A program made the translations under genes and the position numbers. The notes below the pieces were generated by a model, which ran no database searches, was not told the DNA's origin, and saw nothing but the letters and a program-made list of their open reading frames with translations. A DNA stretch of 46,557 nucleotides, taken from Comamonadaceae bacterium (GTDB lineage Bacteria; Pseudomonadota; Gammaproteobacteria; Burkholderiales; Burkholderiaceae). This document shows positions 1-7,499 of this stretch, in pieces. The stretch is from the NCBI GenBank assembly GCA_947374535.1, contig CANCCJ010000014.1, positions 1-46,557 on the forward strand. The letters are read 5' to 3'. How positions within the stretch are numbered: position 1 is the first letter of the stretch; the number at the start of each line of letters is the position of its first letter.

Positions 1-1305
1 CAAGGCGTGGCGCTGGGTGCCAAGCGTCTTGGGACAAAAGCCATCATCGTCATGCCCACCACCACGCCCAGCGTGAAGATTGAAGCCGTCAAAGCTTTGG
101 GCGGCGAAGTGGTATTGGTCGGCGACAGCTACTCTGACGCCTACACGCATGCGCTCACGCTGGAAAAGAAAAACGGCATGACCTTTGTGCACCCGTTTGA
201 CGACCCCGATGTGATTGCAGGTCAAGGCACGATTGCCATGGAAATGCTGCGCCAGCACCAAGGCCCGCTCGATGCGGTATTTGTGGCGATTGGCGGCGGC
301 GGCTTGATCAGCGGCGTGGCCAACTACATCAAGGCCGTCCGCCCCGAAATCAAAGTGATTGGCGTGCAAATGGACGACTCGTCGGCCATGATGCAGTCGG
401 TGCAAAAAGGCAAGCGCGTCACCCTCAGCGATGTGGGTCTGTTCTCAGACGGAACCGCTGTGAAGTTGGTGGGAGAAGAAACCTTCCGCGTGTCTAAGAA
501 CTTAGTCGACAGCTTCATCACGGTGGATACCGATGCCGTGTGCGCTGCCATCAAAGATGTGTTTGTGGACACCCGCAGCATCGTAGAACCGGCAGGCGCC
601 TTGGCAGTGGCCGCCATTAAGAAGTACGTGGCCCAGCACAAAACCAAGGGCGAAACCTACGCGGCCATCTTGTGTGGCGCGAACATGAACTTTGACCGCT
701 TGCGCTTTGTAGCCGAACGCGCCGAAGTGGGTGAAGAGCGCGAAGCCCTCTTTGCCGTGACCATCCCCGAGCAACCCGGCATCCTGCGCCGATTCTGCGA
801 GCTGATTGGCAAATTGCCGAGCTTTGGCGGCAACAAGTCGCCGCGCAATGTGACCGAATTCAACTACCGCATGAGCGACCAAGCCAAGGCCCATGTGTTC
901 TTAGGCTTGACCACCAGCGTCAAGGGCGAAAGCAGCAAGATGGCTGCGCACTTCACCAAAAGCGGTTTTCATGCGCTTGACCTCACCCACGACGAACTGG
1001 CCAAAGAGCACTTGCGTCACATGGTGGGTGGGCACTCCTCGCTGGCGTCTGAGGAGCGCATCTTGCGTTTTGAGTTTCCAGAACGCCCAGGCGCATTGAT
1101 GAAGTTTTTGCTCGCCATGCAACCCGGCTGGAACATCAGCCTTTTCCACTACCGCAACCAAGGCGCAGACTACGGCCGCATCTTGATGGGTTTGCAAGTG
1201 CCCAAGGCCGACAACAAAGCGTTCACCGCTTTCTTGGATGCGTTGGGTTACCCGTACGTGGAAGAAACCAAGAACCCCGCTTATCGCCTGTTCTTGCAGC
1301 GTTGA
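1..1305 (+). CDS. ilvA: Threonine ammonia-lyase, biosynthetic (5'-truncated by window edge)
   Basis: Pyridoxal-phosphate enzyme that deaminates threonine to 2-oxobutanoate, the first step of isoleucine synthesis. The frame is open from base 1 (Gln-Gly precede the first possible GTG at 7), so about 80 N-terminal residues, including the PLP lysine, lie outside the window. The visible part has the catalytic-domain glycine loop (AIGGGGLISG) and then two ACT-like regulatory repeats in the C-terminal third (VTIPEQPGILRRFC and FEFPERPGALMKF), the feedback-control region of the long biosynthetic form as opposed to the short catabolic TdcB. 432 residues plus the missing part fits the usual ~510. It converges on gspC with a 14-base gap and no visible terminator. 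Confidence 0.95.
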   Translation, partial: QGVALGAKRLGTKAIIVMPTTTPSVKIEAVKALGGEVVLVGDSYSDAYTHALTLEKKNGMTFVHPFDDPDVIAGQGTIAMEMLRQHQGPLDAVFVAIGGGGLISGVANYIKAVRPEIKVIGVQMDDSSAMMQSVQKGKRVTLSDVGLFSDGTAVKLVGEETFRVSKNLVDSFITVDTDAVCAAIKDVFVDTRSIVEPAGALAVAAIKKYVAQHKTKGETYAAILCGANMNFDRLRFVAERAEVGEEREALFAVTIPEQPGILRRFCELIGKLPSFGGNKSPRNVTEFNYRMSDQAKAHVFLGLTTSVKGESSKMAAHFTKSGFHALDLTHDELAKEHLRHMVGGHSSLASEERILRFEFPERPGALMKFLLAMQPGWNISLFHYRNQGADYGRILMGLQVPKADNKAFTAFLDALGYPYVEETKNPAYRLFLQR

Positions 1306-1319
1306 AATGCTAAGCCGGC

Positions 1320-1787
1320 TTATTTCTTAGCTGGCAATTCCAGCGCCAAGGTCTGCGGCCCGTCCATCGTCGCACCTAGGCTGATGCGGCGACCTTGGGC
1401 CGATTGCAGCACCAAGCCGTCGGCCACCACAGCGCCCACGCGGTAGGGCTTGGCAGGTTTGCCGTCCACAGCGATCAGCGCAGCGCCTGCGGCTGGGCCA
1501 CCCGCCATCACGCCTTGCAACTGAAAACGGCTGGCTAAGCTGGGGGCCGCCGCAGCTTGCACCGGCGCTGCGCCCAAGCTGCGAGCGGCGGCAGAGCTGT
1601 CTATTTCAGGCGTTACCTGCAAGGCTGCGGCGTCATGGCTGGGGCTCACATCCGTGGCAGACCACCGCAAACCCCAAGTCACCGCACTGAACGCCACAGC
1701 ACCCCACACCAGCAGCGAAGCCGCAGGCAACACCACACGCGAAGACGTGCTCAAAACAGTGGCAAATGAAGGGGGGCGGCGAAGCAT
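1320..1787 (-). CDS. gspC: Type II secretion system protein GspC, short form without PDZ domain
   Basis: Inner-membrane clamp protein that links the T2SS platform to the secretin. The product (155 aa from the ATG at 1787) has one N-terminal membrane segment (about residues 12-35), an Ala/Pro-rich linker and a homology region (FQLQGVMAGG ... ALIAVDGKPAKPYRVGA) typical of GspC/PulC HR domains. It stops right after HR, with no PDZ or coiled-coil domain. The frame extends upstream to an ATG at 1838, but that start would overlap the gspG start, so 1787 is preferred; it leaves a 40-base divergent promoter gap. Identity rests on the HR domain and position beside gspG. Confidence 0.75.
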   Translation of the reverse strand: MLRRPPSFATVLSTSSRVVLPAASLLVWGAVAFSAVTWGLRWSATDVSPSHDAAALQVTPEIDSSAAARSLGAAPVQAAAAPSLASRFQLQGVMAGGPAAGAALIAVDGKPAKPYRVGAVVADGLVLQSAQGRRISLGATMDGPQTLALELPAKK

Positions 1788-1827
1788 CTGCGGATTATGA
1801 TTCAACTCTTGATCGTGAACCTTTGAA

Positions 1828-2277
1828 ATGCGCGCCATGTCTACCCCTCAAACACCCCCAAAAACCACACGCCAACGCGGATTCACGTTGATTGAATTGA
1901 TGGTGGTGCTGGCCATCCTTGGCGTGCTGGCCGCACTGGTCATACCCAACGTGCTCAACCGCGCCGACGACGCACGCGTGACTGCCGCCAAAACCGATGT
2001 GGGCAACCTCATGCAAGCGCTCAAGCTCTACCGTTTGGACAACCAAAACTACCCCACCGCAGAGCAAGGCCTGAACGCCTTGGTGGTCAAGCCCACCACA
2101 GTCCCCATTCCCTTGAACTGGAAACCCTACATCGACAAGCTGCCCAACGACCCATGGGGCCGCCCTTACCAATACATGAACCCCGGCGTGAAGGGTGAAG
2201 TCGATGTGTTGTCGTTAGGCGCAGACGGCCAGCCCGGCGGCGAAGGCAAAAACGCCGACATCGGCAGCTGGCAATAA
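1828..2277 (+). CDS. gspG: Type II secretion major pseudopilin GspG
   Basis: Major pseudopilin, polymerised into the periplasmic pseudopilus that drives secretion. A prepilin leader ends at G18, followed by FTLIE and a hydrophobic helix with the conserved Glu at +5, so it should be cut and N-methylated by the prepilin peptidase (no gspO is in the window). The C-terminal half carries the GspG hallmarks: TAEQGLNAL, LPNDPWGRPYQY and the closing GADGQPGGEG...DIGSW calcium-site loop. 149 aa is the usual length. A second ATG at 1837 is an equally possible start. It is the first gene of the gspG-to-gspF run. Confidence 0.95.
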   Translation: MRAMSTPQTPPKTTRQRGFTLIELMVVLAILGVLAALVIPNVLNRADDARVTAAKTDVGNLMQALKLYRLDNQNYPTAEQGLNALVVKPTTVPIPLNWKPYIDKLPNDPWGRPYQYMNPGVKGEVDVLSLGADGQPGGEGKNADIGSWQ

Positions 2278-2297
2278 AGCACGCCACCAAGCCAGCC

Positions 2298-2783
2298 ATG
2301 CAGCGCCAGCGCGGCCTCACCCTGTTGGAGCTGTTGGTGGTGCTAGCCATCATCGGGTTTGTCGTTGCAGGCGTGAGCCTCTCGCTGCGCGACAGCACAC
2401 AGTCCCAACTAGAGCGCGAAGCGCAGCGTTTGGTGGCCGTGCTTGAAGCTGAACGCGCCCAATCGCGCACCAGTGGTGTGCCGCTGATTTGGCAAGCTAC
2501 CCCTGAAGGCTTTGTCATTCAACCGGTCCAAGCGATGGGCAACACACCCACCCCCATCGCCCCGCGCACCGAAACTTGGCTGGCCGCAGGCACGCAAGCG
2601 GCGGTCAGCACAGCCACACCATCGGCCAACAACACAGCCCCCGCCAACTTGGTGGTGCTGGGGCCAGAGCCCATCCTTGCGCCAGCTCGCATCACGCTCA
2701 GCGTTGCCACGGCCAAGGTGCAGCCAGTGCCATCGCTGACGGTGAGCACGGATGGCCTGCGACCTTTTCAAGTGGCGCCATGA
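2298..2783 (+). CDS. gspH: Type II secretion minor pseudopilin GspH
   Basis: Minor pseudopilin of the T2SS pseudopilus. It opens with a short leader MQRQRG and the class III signal GLTLLELLVVLAIIGF, with Glu at +5. The remainder (161 aa in total) is a GspH-like beta domain with LEAERAQSRTSGVPL, the commonly conserved stretch in GspH/FimT proteins. There is an Ala/Thr/Pro-rich low-complexity loop near residues 85-115. Its stop overlaps the gspI start (ATGA), indicating translational coupling. Confidence 0.9.
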   Translation: MQRQRGLTLLELLVVLAIIGFVVAGVSLSLRDSTQSQLEREAQRLVAVLEAERAQSRTSGVPLIWQATPEGFVIQPVQAMGNTPTPIAPRTETWLAAGTQAAVSTATPSANNTAPANLVVLGPEPILAPARITLSVATAKVQPVPSLTVSTDGLRPFQVAP

Positions 2784-3136
2784 AAAAAACACATGGCTTC
2801 ACGCTGATTGAGGTGTTGGTGGCGCTCGCCATTGTGGCCATCGCCTTGATGAGTGGCCTCAAGGTCAGCGGCGCACTCACGCGCAACGCTCAGCGCCAAA
2901 GCGATGTGCTGCTCGCGCAAATTTGCGCAGACAACGCGCTGAACCAACTGCGCCTGTCGCAGCAACTGCCGGGCGTGGGCAACGCACGCGTCCCCTGCCC
3001 GCAGGCTGAGCGCAACTTCGAGGTCGCCCTCACCGTGCGCACCACACCCAACCCCGCGTTTCGCCGCGTGGACGCGCAAGTGTTTGACGCGGCCACGCCC
3101 GTGCTCAACATCACCACCGTGTTGGGGCGTTATTGA
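2780..3136 (+). CDS. gspI: Type II secretion minor pseudopilin GspI
   Basis: Minor pseudopilin that with GspJ and GspK forms the tip complex of the pseudopilus. The product is 118 aa from the ATG at 2780, which overlaps the gspH stop by four bases. The frame is open further upstream, but the prepilin leader MKKTHG|FTLIEVLVALAIVAIAL fixes the start. The conserved ALNQL motif after the helix and a single later Cys (ARVPCPQAER) are typical of GspI. Confidence 0.92.
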   Translation: MKKTHGFTLIEVLVALAIVAIALMSGLKVSGALTRNAQRQSDVLLAQICADNALNQLRLSQQLPGVGNARVPCPQAERNFEVALTVRTTPNPAFRRVDAQVFDAATPVLNITTVLGRY

Positions 3137-3861
3137 TGCAACGTCAACGCGGCTTCACCCTGATTGAATTGCTCATCGCCATCACGCTCATGGCAGTGTT
3201 GGCGGGGTTGAGCTGGCGTGGGCTAGACAGCCTCATGCGCAGCCGCGACATCACGCAAGCGCAAGTCAACAAAATTGCCGTGCTGCAAACCGTGCTGGCC
3301 CAATGGCAGGCCGACCTCAACGCAGTTCAACCGCTGCCAAGCCTGAACGAGGCAGGCGTGAACTGGGACGGCCGCACCTTGCGCTTGACCCGCCGCGCCA
3401 CCGCTTGGCGTGCCGATGGCGGCGACGCCGGCTTGTGGGTCGTGGCTTGGACGCAGCGCAACAACCAATGGCTGCGCTGGCAATCGGCCCCCGTGCAAAC
3501 ACGCGCAGCCCTGCAACAAGCGTGGACCCAAGCCGAGCGCTGGGGCCAAAACCCCAGCAACAACGATGCCGCGTTTGAAACCACGTTGATTCCGCTTGAG
3601 GCTTGGCAGCTGACCTACTTCCGTGGCAACGCGTGGACCAACCCCCTCTCCAGCGCGGGCACCTCCGGCACCTCCGACACCGCCACTAGCGCCACAGCCA
3701 CAGGCGGCACGCCCAACCTAGCGCCACAAACCAACCCAAACAGCCAAGGCGCGTTGCCCGACGCCATCCGCTTGCAAATCGACCTGCCCAACAGCACCGG
3801 CGTGCGCGGCCGCCTCACCCTTGACTGGGTGCGACCCAACTTCAGCAACACCAAGACATGA
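3136..3861 (+). CDS. gspJ: Type II secretion minor pseudopilin GspJ
   Basis: Tip-complex pseudopilin. The ATG at 3136 overlaps the gspI stop (TGATG). A TTG at 3133 is possible but would only add one residue. The leader MQRQRG|FTLIELLIAITLMAVL has Glu at +5. The body (241 aa) contains LSWRGLDSL, RLTRRA and the C-terminal RLQIDLPN...GRLTLDWVRP segment characteristic of GspJ. A Ser/Thr/Ala-rich insert (about residues 173-190) is low-complexity and probably surface-exposed. Confidence 0.92.
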   Translation: MQRQRGFTLIELLIAITLMAVLAGLSWRGLDSLMRSRDITQAQVNKIAVLQTVLAQWQADLNAVQPLPSLNEAGVNWDGRTLRLTRRATAWRADGGDAGLWVVAWTQRNNQWLRWQSAPVQTRAALQQAWTQAERWGQNPSNNDAAFETTLIPLEAWQLTYFRGNAWTNPLSSAGTSGTSDTATSATATGGTPNLAPQTNPNSQGALPDAIRLQIDLPNSTGVRGRLTLDWVRPNFSNTKT

Positions 3862-4865
3862 AGCAAGTCGCCCTCACACCCCGCCACAACGTAGACCGCC
3901 TCGCGGCCAACACAGCACACCAACGCGCACCGCAAAAGCAAGGTGGCGCCGCGTTGTTGGCCGCCATGCTCACCGTGGCCTTGGTCGCCACCTTCGCTGC
4001 AGGCGCTTTGTGGCAGCAGTGGCGCACCATCGAAGTCGAAAGCGCTGAACGCCAACGCGCACAGGCCCGCTGGCTGCTGACGGGTGCGCTGGACTGGGCG
4101 CGCGTCATCTTGCGCGAAGACGCACGTGCGGGCGATGCCAACGCGCCCACCGACGACTTGGCCGAACCTTGGGCCGTACCCCTGCAAGAAGCGCGCTTGT
4201 CTAGCTTTTTGGCAGCGCTGCCCGATGGCTCAGGCAGCACCGTTGAAGACGACAAACTTGCCCAGCAAGTGTTGCTGTCTGGCCAAATCAACGATTTACA
4301 AGGCCGCTTGAACGTCACCAACTTGCTACAGGGCGATCAACTGGACGCCAAAGCCGTCATCGCTTTTGAACGTTTGTTGGATGCATTGGGCGTGCCCCCC
4401 GCGCAGCTCAACCTGTTGACCCAAGGCATGCTCGCCGCACAAAAACAAAGCAGCAACTCACCCTTGATGCCGCAACGTGTGGGCCAACTCAGCGGGTTCG
4501 GAATGTCGCCGCAGGCGATTCAAACCCTCAGCACCTTCATCACCGTGCTGCCCAGGCGCACCCCCGTCAACCTCAACACCGCCAGCGTGCAAGTGCTTTA
4601 CGCCAGCGTGCCGGGCATTGGCTTGTCTGACGCGCAACGCTTGGTGCAACAGCGCGAGCGCCAACACTGGGCCAGCGTAGAGGCGTTTCAAAAAGCCTTG
4701 GGCAAACCCGTCAGCCTAGAAAGCAGCCACAGCGTGAACACCCGCTACTTCGAGGTGGTGGGCCGCCTGCGCATGCCGCAAACCACCTTGCAAGAGCGCT
4801 CTTTGGTGCAGCGCGACCAGTCCGATTTAAAGGTACTTTGGCGCGATTCTGGCTCTCTACAATGA
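3858..4865 (+). CDS. gspK: Type II secretion minor pseudopilin GspK
   Basis: Large minor pseudopilin that caps the tip complex. A roughly 29-residue leader precedes a hydrophobic helix beginning GAALLAAMLTVALVA. As in other GspK proteins the +5 Glu is absent, which is expected for the subunit at the very tip. Later motifs include INDLQGRLNVTNL, VNLNTASVQVLYASVPGIG (helix-hairpin-helix-like, typical of the GspK alpha domain) and VNTRYFEVVGRLR near the end. 335 aa fits the family. It overlaps gspJ (ATGA) and gspL (four bases). Confidence 0.92.
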   Translation: MKQVALTPRHNVDRLAANTAHQRAPQKQGGAALLAAMLTVALVATFAAGALWQQWRTIEVESAERQRAQARWLLTGALDWARVILREDARAGDANAPTDDLAEPWAVPLQEARLSSFLAALPDGSGSTVEDDKLAQQVLLSGQINDLQGRLNVTNLLQGDQLDAKAVIAFERLLDALGVPPAQLNLLTQGMLAAQKQSSNSPLMPQRVGQLSGFGMSPQAIQTLSTFITVLPRRTPVNLNTASVQVLYASVPGIGLSDAQRLVQQRERQHWASVEAFQKALGKPVSLESSHSVNTRYFEVVGRLRMPQTTLQERSLVQRDQSDLKVLWRDSGSLQ

Positions 4866-6070
4866 CTGTTCTCATGCTGATCATCGCGCTCCCCCACTCT
4901 GCCAACGACGCCACCTCGGGCTACGCCCACGTTCACTCGGATGGGCACAGCGTTCTGCGCAGCGCCACAGGTGCGGCAGCCACCTTGTCAGCCCATGCGG
5001 GCGAAGTCGTGGCCGTGGTGCCACACAGCCGTTTGTCGTGGTTGCCGGTGCAACTGCCACCCGCCAGCCACGGACCACGTTTGCAAAGCGTGTTGCAAGG
5101 TTTGCTAGAGGACCGATTGCTAGAAGATCCACAACAACTGCACCTCGTGCTTGCGCCAGAGTCTGAAGGTTTGGCACGCACGGGTGGCGAAGCCCTTGTG
5201 GCCGTGTGCCACAAGCAATGGCTGCGCGAGGCCCTCGCCCCCCTGAACGCTGCGGGTCTCACGGTGCAACGGCTCGTTCCCGAACTGTCGCCCAGCGACA
5301 AGCCAGTGCTGCATGTACTGGGTGAGCCCGAGCATTCACAAAGCCTGCTCTGCCACGCCCAAGGCGTGACGCTGCTGCCCCCCAACACGGCCCAATGGCA
5401 AGCCTTTGCCGAGTTGAGCCAAGACGATTTACAAATTCAAGCCGAGCCTGCCATGGTGGCCCGCGTACAAAGCACCTTGCAACGCCAACCCATGCTGCAA
5501 AGTGCGGCGCAGCGTTGGGTGCAATCCAGCCAATCGGCGTGGGATTTGGCGCAAGGCGAATGGGCACAAGGACGCGCCCAACGCGTGCAGCGGCTGGCGC
5601 AATCCGCTTGGCAAAACTGGTGGCACAGCCCTGCGTGGCGGCCTGTGCGCTGGGGCGTCGTGGTCTTGGTCGCCTTGCAAGTGCTGGGGCTCAATGCCTT
5701 GGCTTGGCGCGAACGCAACGCCTTGAACGAACAACAAGCTTCTCTGCAAAGCATTTTGAAAAGCACCTTCCCGTCTGTGACTTTGGTCATCGACGCCCCC
5801 CTGCAAATGCAGCGCGAGGTGGATGTGTTGCAACAAAAATCTGGCACCACTTCCAGCACCGACTTTGAGCCCCTACTGGCGGCGTTGGCGGGCGTGTTGC
5901 CAGCGGACCAACTGCCTTCGCAAATGCACTTCGCCAACCATGCGCTGCGCGTGCAAGGTGTAGCCCTTGATGCCAATAGCACCAACACCACACGCCTCAA
6001 AGCCCAAGGCCTGAGCCTAGGCCAAGACGGCAACGACACCTGGGTGTTGCAGGCGGAGGGTGCGAAATGA
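4862..6070 (+). CDS. gspL: Type II secretion inner-membrane platform protein GspL
   Basis: Platform protein that couples the cytoplasmic ATPase GspE to the membrane. The 402-aa product has a long cytoplasmic actin-like domain (SRLSWLPVQLP, LLEDRLLEDPQQLHLVL), one membrane segment around residues 258-280 (RWGVVVLVALQVLGLNALAW) and a small periplasmic ferredoxin-like domain. The ATG at 4862 overlaps the gspK stop; a TTG at 4838 is a less likely start. The stop overlaps the gspM ATG. GspL sequences diverge strongly, so the assignment leans on position, length and topology as well as motifs. Confidence 0.88.
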   Translation: MTVLMLIIALPHSANDATSGYAHVHSDGHSVLRSATGAAATLSAHAGEVVAVVPHSRLSWLPVQLPPASHGPRLQSVLQGLLEDRLLEDPQQLHLVLAPESEGLARTGGEALVAVCHKQWLREALAPLNAAGLTVQRLVPELSPSDKPVLHVLGEPEHSQSLLCHAQGVTLLPPNTAQWQAFAELSQDDLQIQAEPAMVARVQSTLQRQPMLQSAAQRWVQSSQSAWDLAQGEWAQGRAQRVQRLAQSAWQNWWHSPAWRPVRWGVVVLVALQVLGLNALAWRERNALNEQQASLQSILKSTFPSVTLVIDAPLQMQREVDVLQQKSGTTSSTDFEPLLAALAGVLPADQLPSQMHFANHALRVQGVALDANSTNTTRLKAQGLSLGQDGNDTWVLQAEGAK

Positions 6071-6612
6071 GCGCACTGAACGCACTTCGCACACAAGTGC
6101 ACGCGCGCTGGCAAGCTTTGTCCGTGCGTGAGCAGCGCAGCGTGTCTGTGCTCGGCGCCTTGTTAGGCGGGCTGTTGTTTTGGTCCATCGCCATCGCTCC
6201 CGCGCTGAACACCTTGCGAGACAGCGACAACCGCCGCGCCCAGATCGGCCAGCAACAAGCGTACATGTTGGCTTTGCAAACACAAGCCAAGGCGCTGCAA
6301 AACCGTACACCGCTGTCGCGTGACGAAGCCTTGCGCAATTTACAAAACCTCACGCCCGGCGCACAGATTCAACTCAATGTGCAGGGCGATCGTGTGACCG
6401 CTCAGCTCAAGCGCGTGCCTGCATCCACCTTAGCCAACTGGCTCGCGCAAGCGCGCAGCCAGGCCCAAGCTTTGCCGGTGGAAGCGCACTTGACGCGCGG
6501 CAACGCCGCAGGTGCTGCGAATGCAACGCCATCCACACCATCGCCATCAGCCTTGGTGACGTGGGACGGCAGCATGGTGTTGACCTTGCCCAACCGTGGC
6601 GCTGCGCGTTAA
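6067..6612 (+). CDS. gspM: Type II secretion inner-membrane platform protein GspM
   Basis: Bitopic partner of GspL. The 181-aa protein has a short cytoplasmic N-terminus with the typical W..LS.REQR.V motif, one membrane segment at about residues 26-44 (VLGALLGGLLFWSIAIAPAL) and a periplasmic domain ending VTWDGSMVLTLPNRG. It overlaps gspL by four bases. The family is weakly conserved; order and topology make the call secure. Confidence 0.88.
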   Translation: MSALNALRTQVHARWQALSVREQRSVSVLGALLGGLLFWSIAIAPALNTLRDSDNRRAQIGQQQAYMLALQTQAKALQNRTPLSRDEALRNLQNLTPGAQIQLNVQGDRVTAQLKRVPASTLANWLAQARSQAQALPVEAHLTRGNAAGAANATPSTPSPSALVTWDGSMVLTLPNRGAAR

Positions 6613-6652
6613 AGCCGCGAACCGCCAGACACGCACGCACAAACAACACCCC

Positions 6653-7495
6653 ATGCAACGCCTCACGCCGCACACCACCTCACGCACCAGCACACGCTGG
6701 GCGTGGACGGGCGCGGGCTTGGGGTTGGTGCTTGCTTTCATCACGCAAGCGCCGGCCCATTGGCTGACGCACGCCATCGAGCAAGCCAGCGGCCAACGCA
6801 TGTTGCTGCAAGACCCACAGGGCACCGTGTGGAACGGCTCGGCGCAGTGGGTGCTGAACGAAGGCCCTCTCAACGTCGCGGCCACGCCCAACATGGCGAG
6901 CCCCGCCAACACCACCTCGTTGCCCACACGACTGACATGGCAAATCGCCCCCCGTTTTGACTGGGCCCATGTGCGATTGGCCCTCAGCGCCACCGTGACC
7001 TCTGCGTGTTGCACGCCGCAGCCGGTACGCGTGGATGTGTCGCCCCTGTGGCGCGGCGTGCGCGTGCAGTTGAGCGACCACACCTCCAACTGGCCCGCTG
7101 CGTGGCTGGTGGGTTTGGGCGCACCATGGAACACCGTGCAGCCAGAAGGTCAACTGCAACTGCAAACGCGCAGCCTGCAATGGACGCACCAAGCGGGTGT
7201 GGAACAACTCCAAGGCGAAGCCGAATTGCAGCTGCAACAGTTCGCCACGCGCTTGTCCACCCTGCGCCCCTTGGGCAGCTACCGTGTGCTTGTGCAAGGC
7301 GGTGACCCCATCGCGCTCACACTTGACACACGCGAAGGCAGCTTGCAATTAAACGGCAGCGGCCAACTGCAAAACGGGCACCTGCACTTCAACGGCGAGG
7401 CCACTGCCGCGCCCGACGCAGAAGCCGCCCTCTCCAACTTACTGAACATCCTTGGCCAACGCCAAGGTGCCAAGTCGATTTTGAAAATGGGTTAA
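6653..7495 (+). CDS. gspN: Type II secretion protein GspN
   Basis: Accessory T2SS inner-membrane protein found in a subset of systems, including those of Burkholderiales. One N-terminal membrane segment (about residues 18-38) precedes a periplasmic domain with GTVWNGSAQW, a motif shared with GspN, and the C-terminal LNGSGQLQNGHLHFNGEATAAP. The ATG at 6653 gives 280 aa; the frame continues upstream to 6596, overlapping gspM, which is less likely. It sits between gspM and gspD, four bases before the latter. Confidence 0.85.
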   Translation: MQRLTPHTTSRTSTRWAWTGAGLGLVLAFITQAPAHWLTHAIEQASGQRMLLQDPQGTVWNGSAQWVLNEGPLNVAATPNMASPANTTSLPTRLTWQIAPRFDWAHVRLALSATVTSACCTPQPVRVDVSPLWRGVRVQLSDHTSNWPAAWLVGLGAPWNTVQPEGQLQLQTRSLQWTHQAGVEQLQGEAELQLQQFATRLSTLRPLGSYRVLVQGGDPIALTLDTREGSLQLNGSGQLQNGHLHFNGEATAAPDAEAALSNLLNILGQRQGAKSILKMG

Positions 7496-7499
7496 CACC

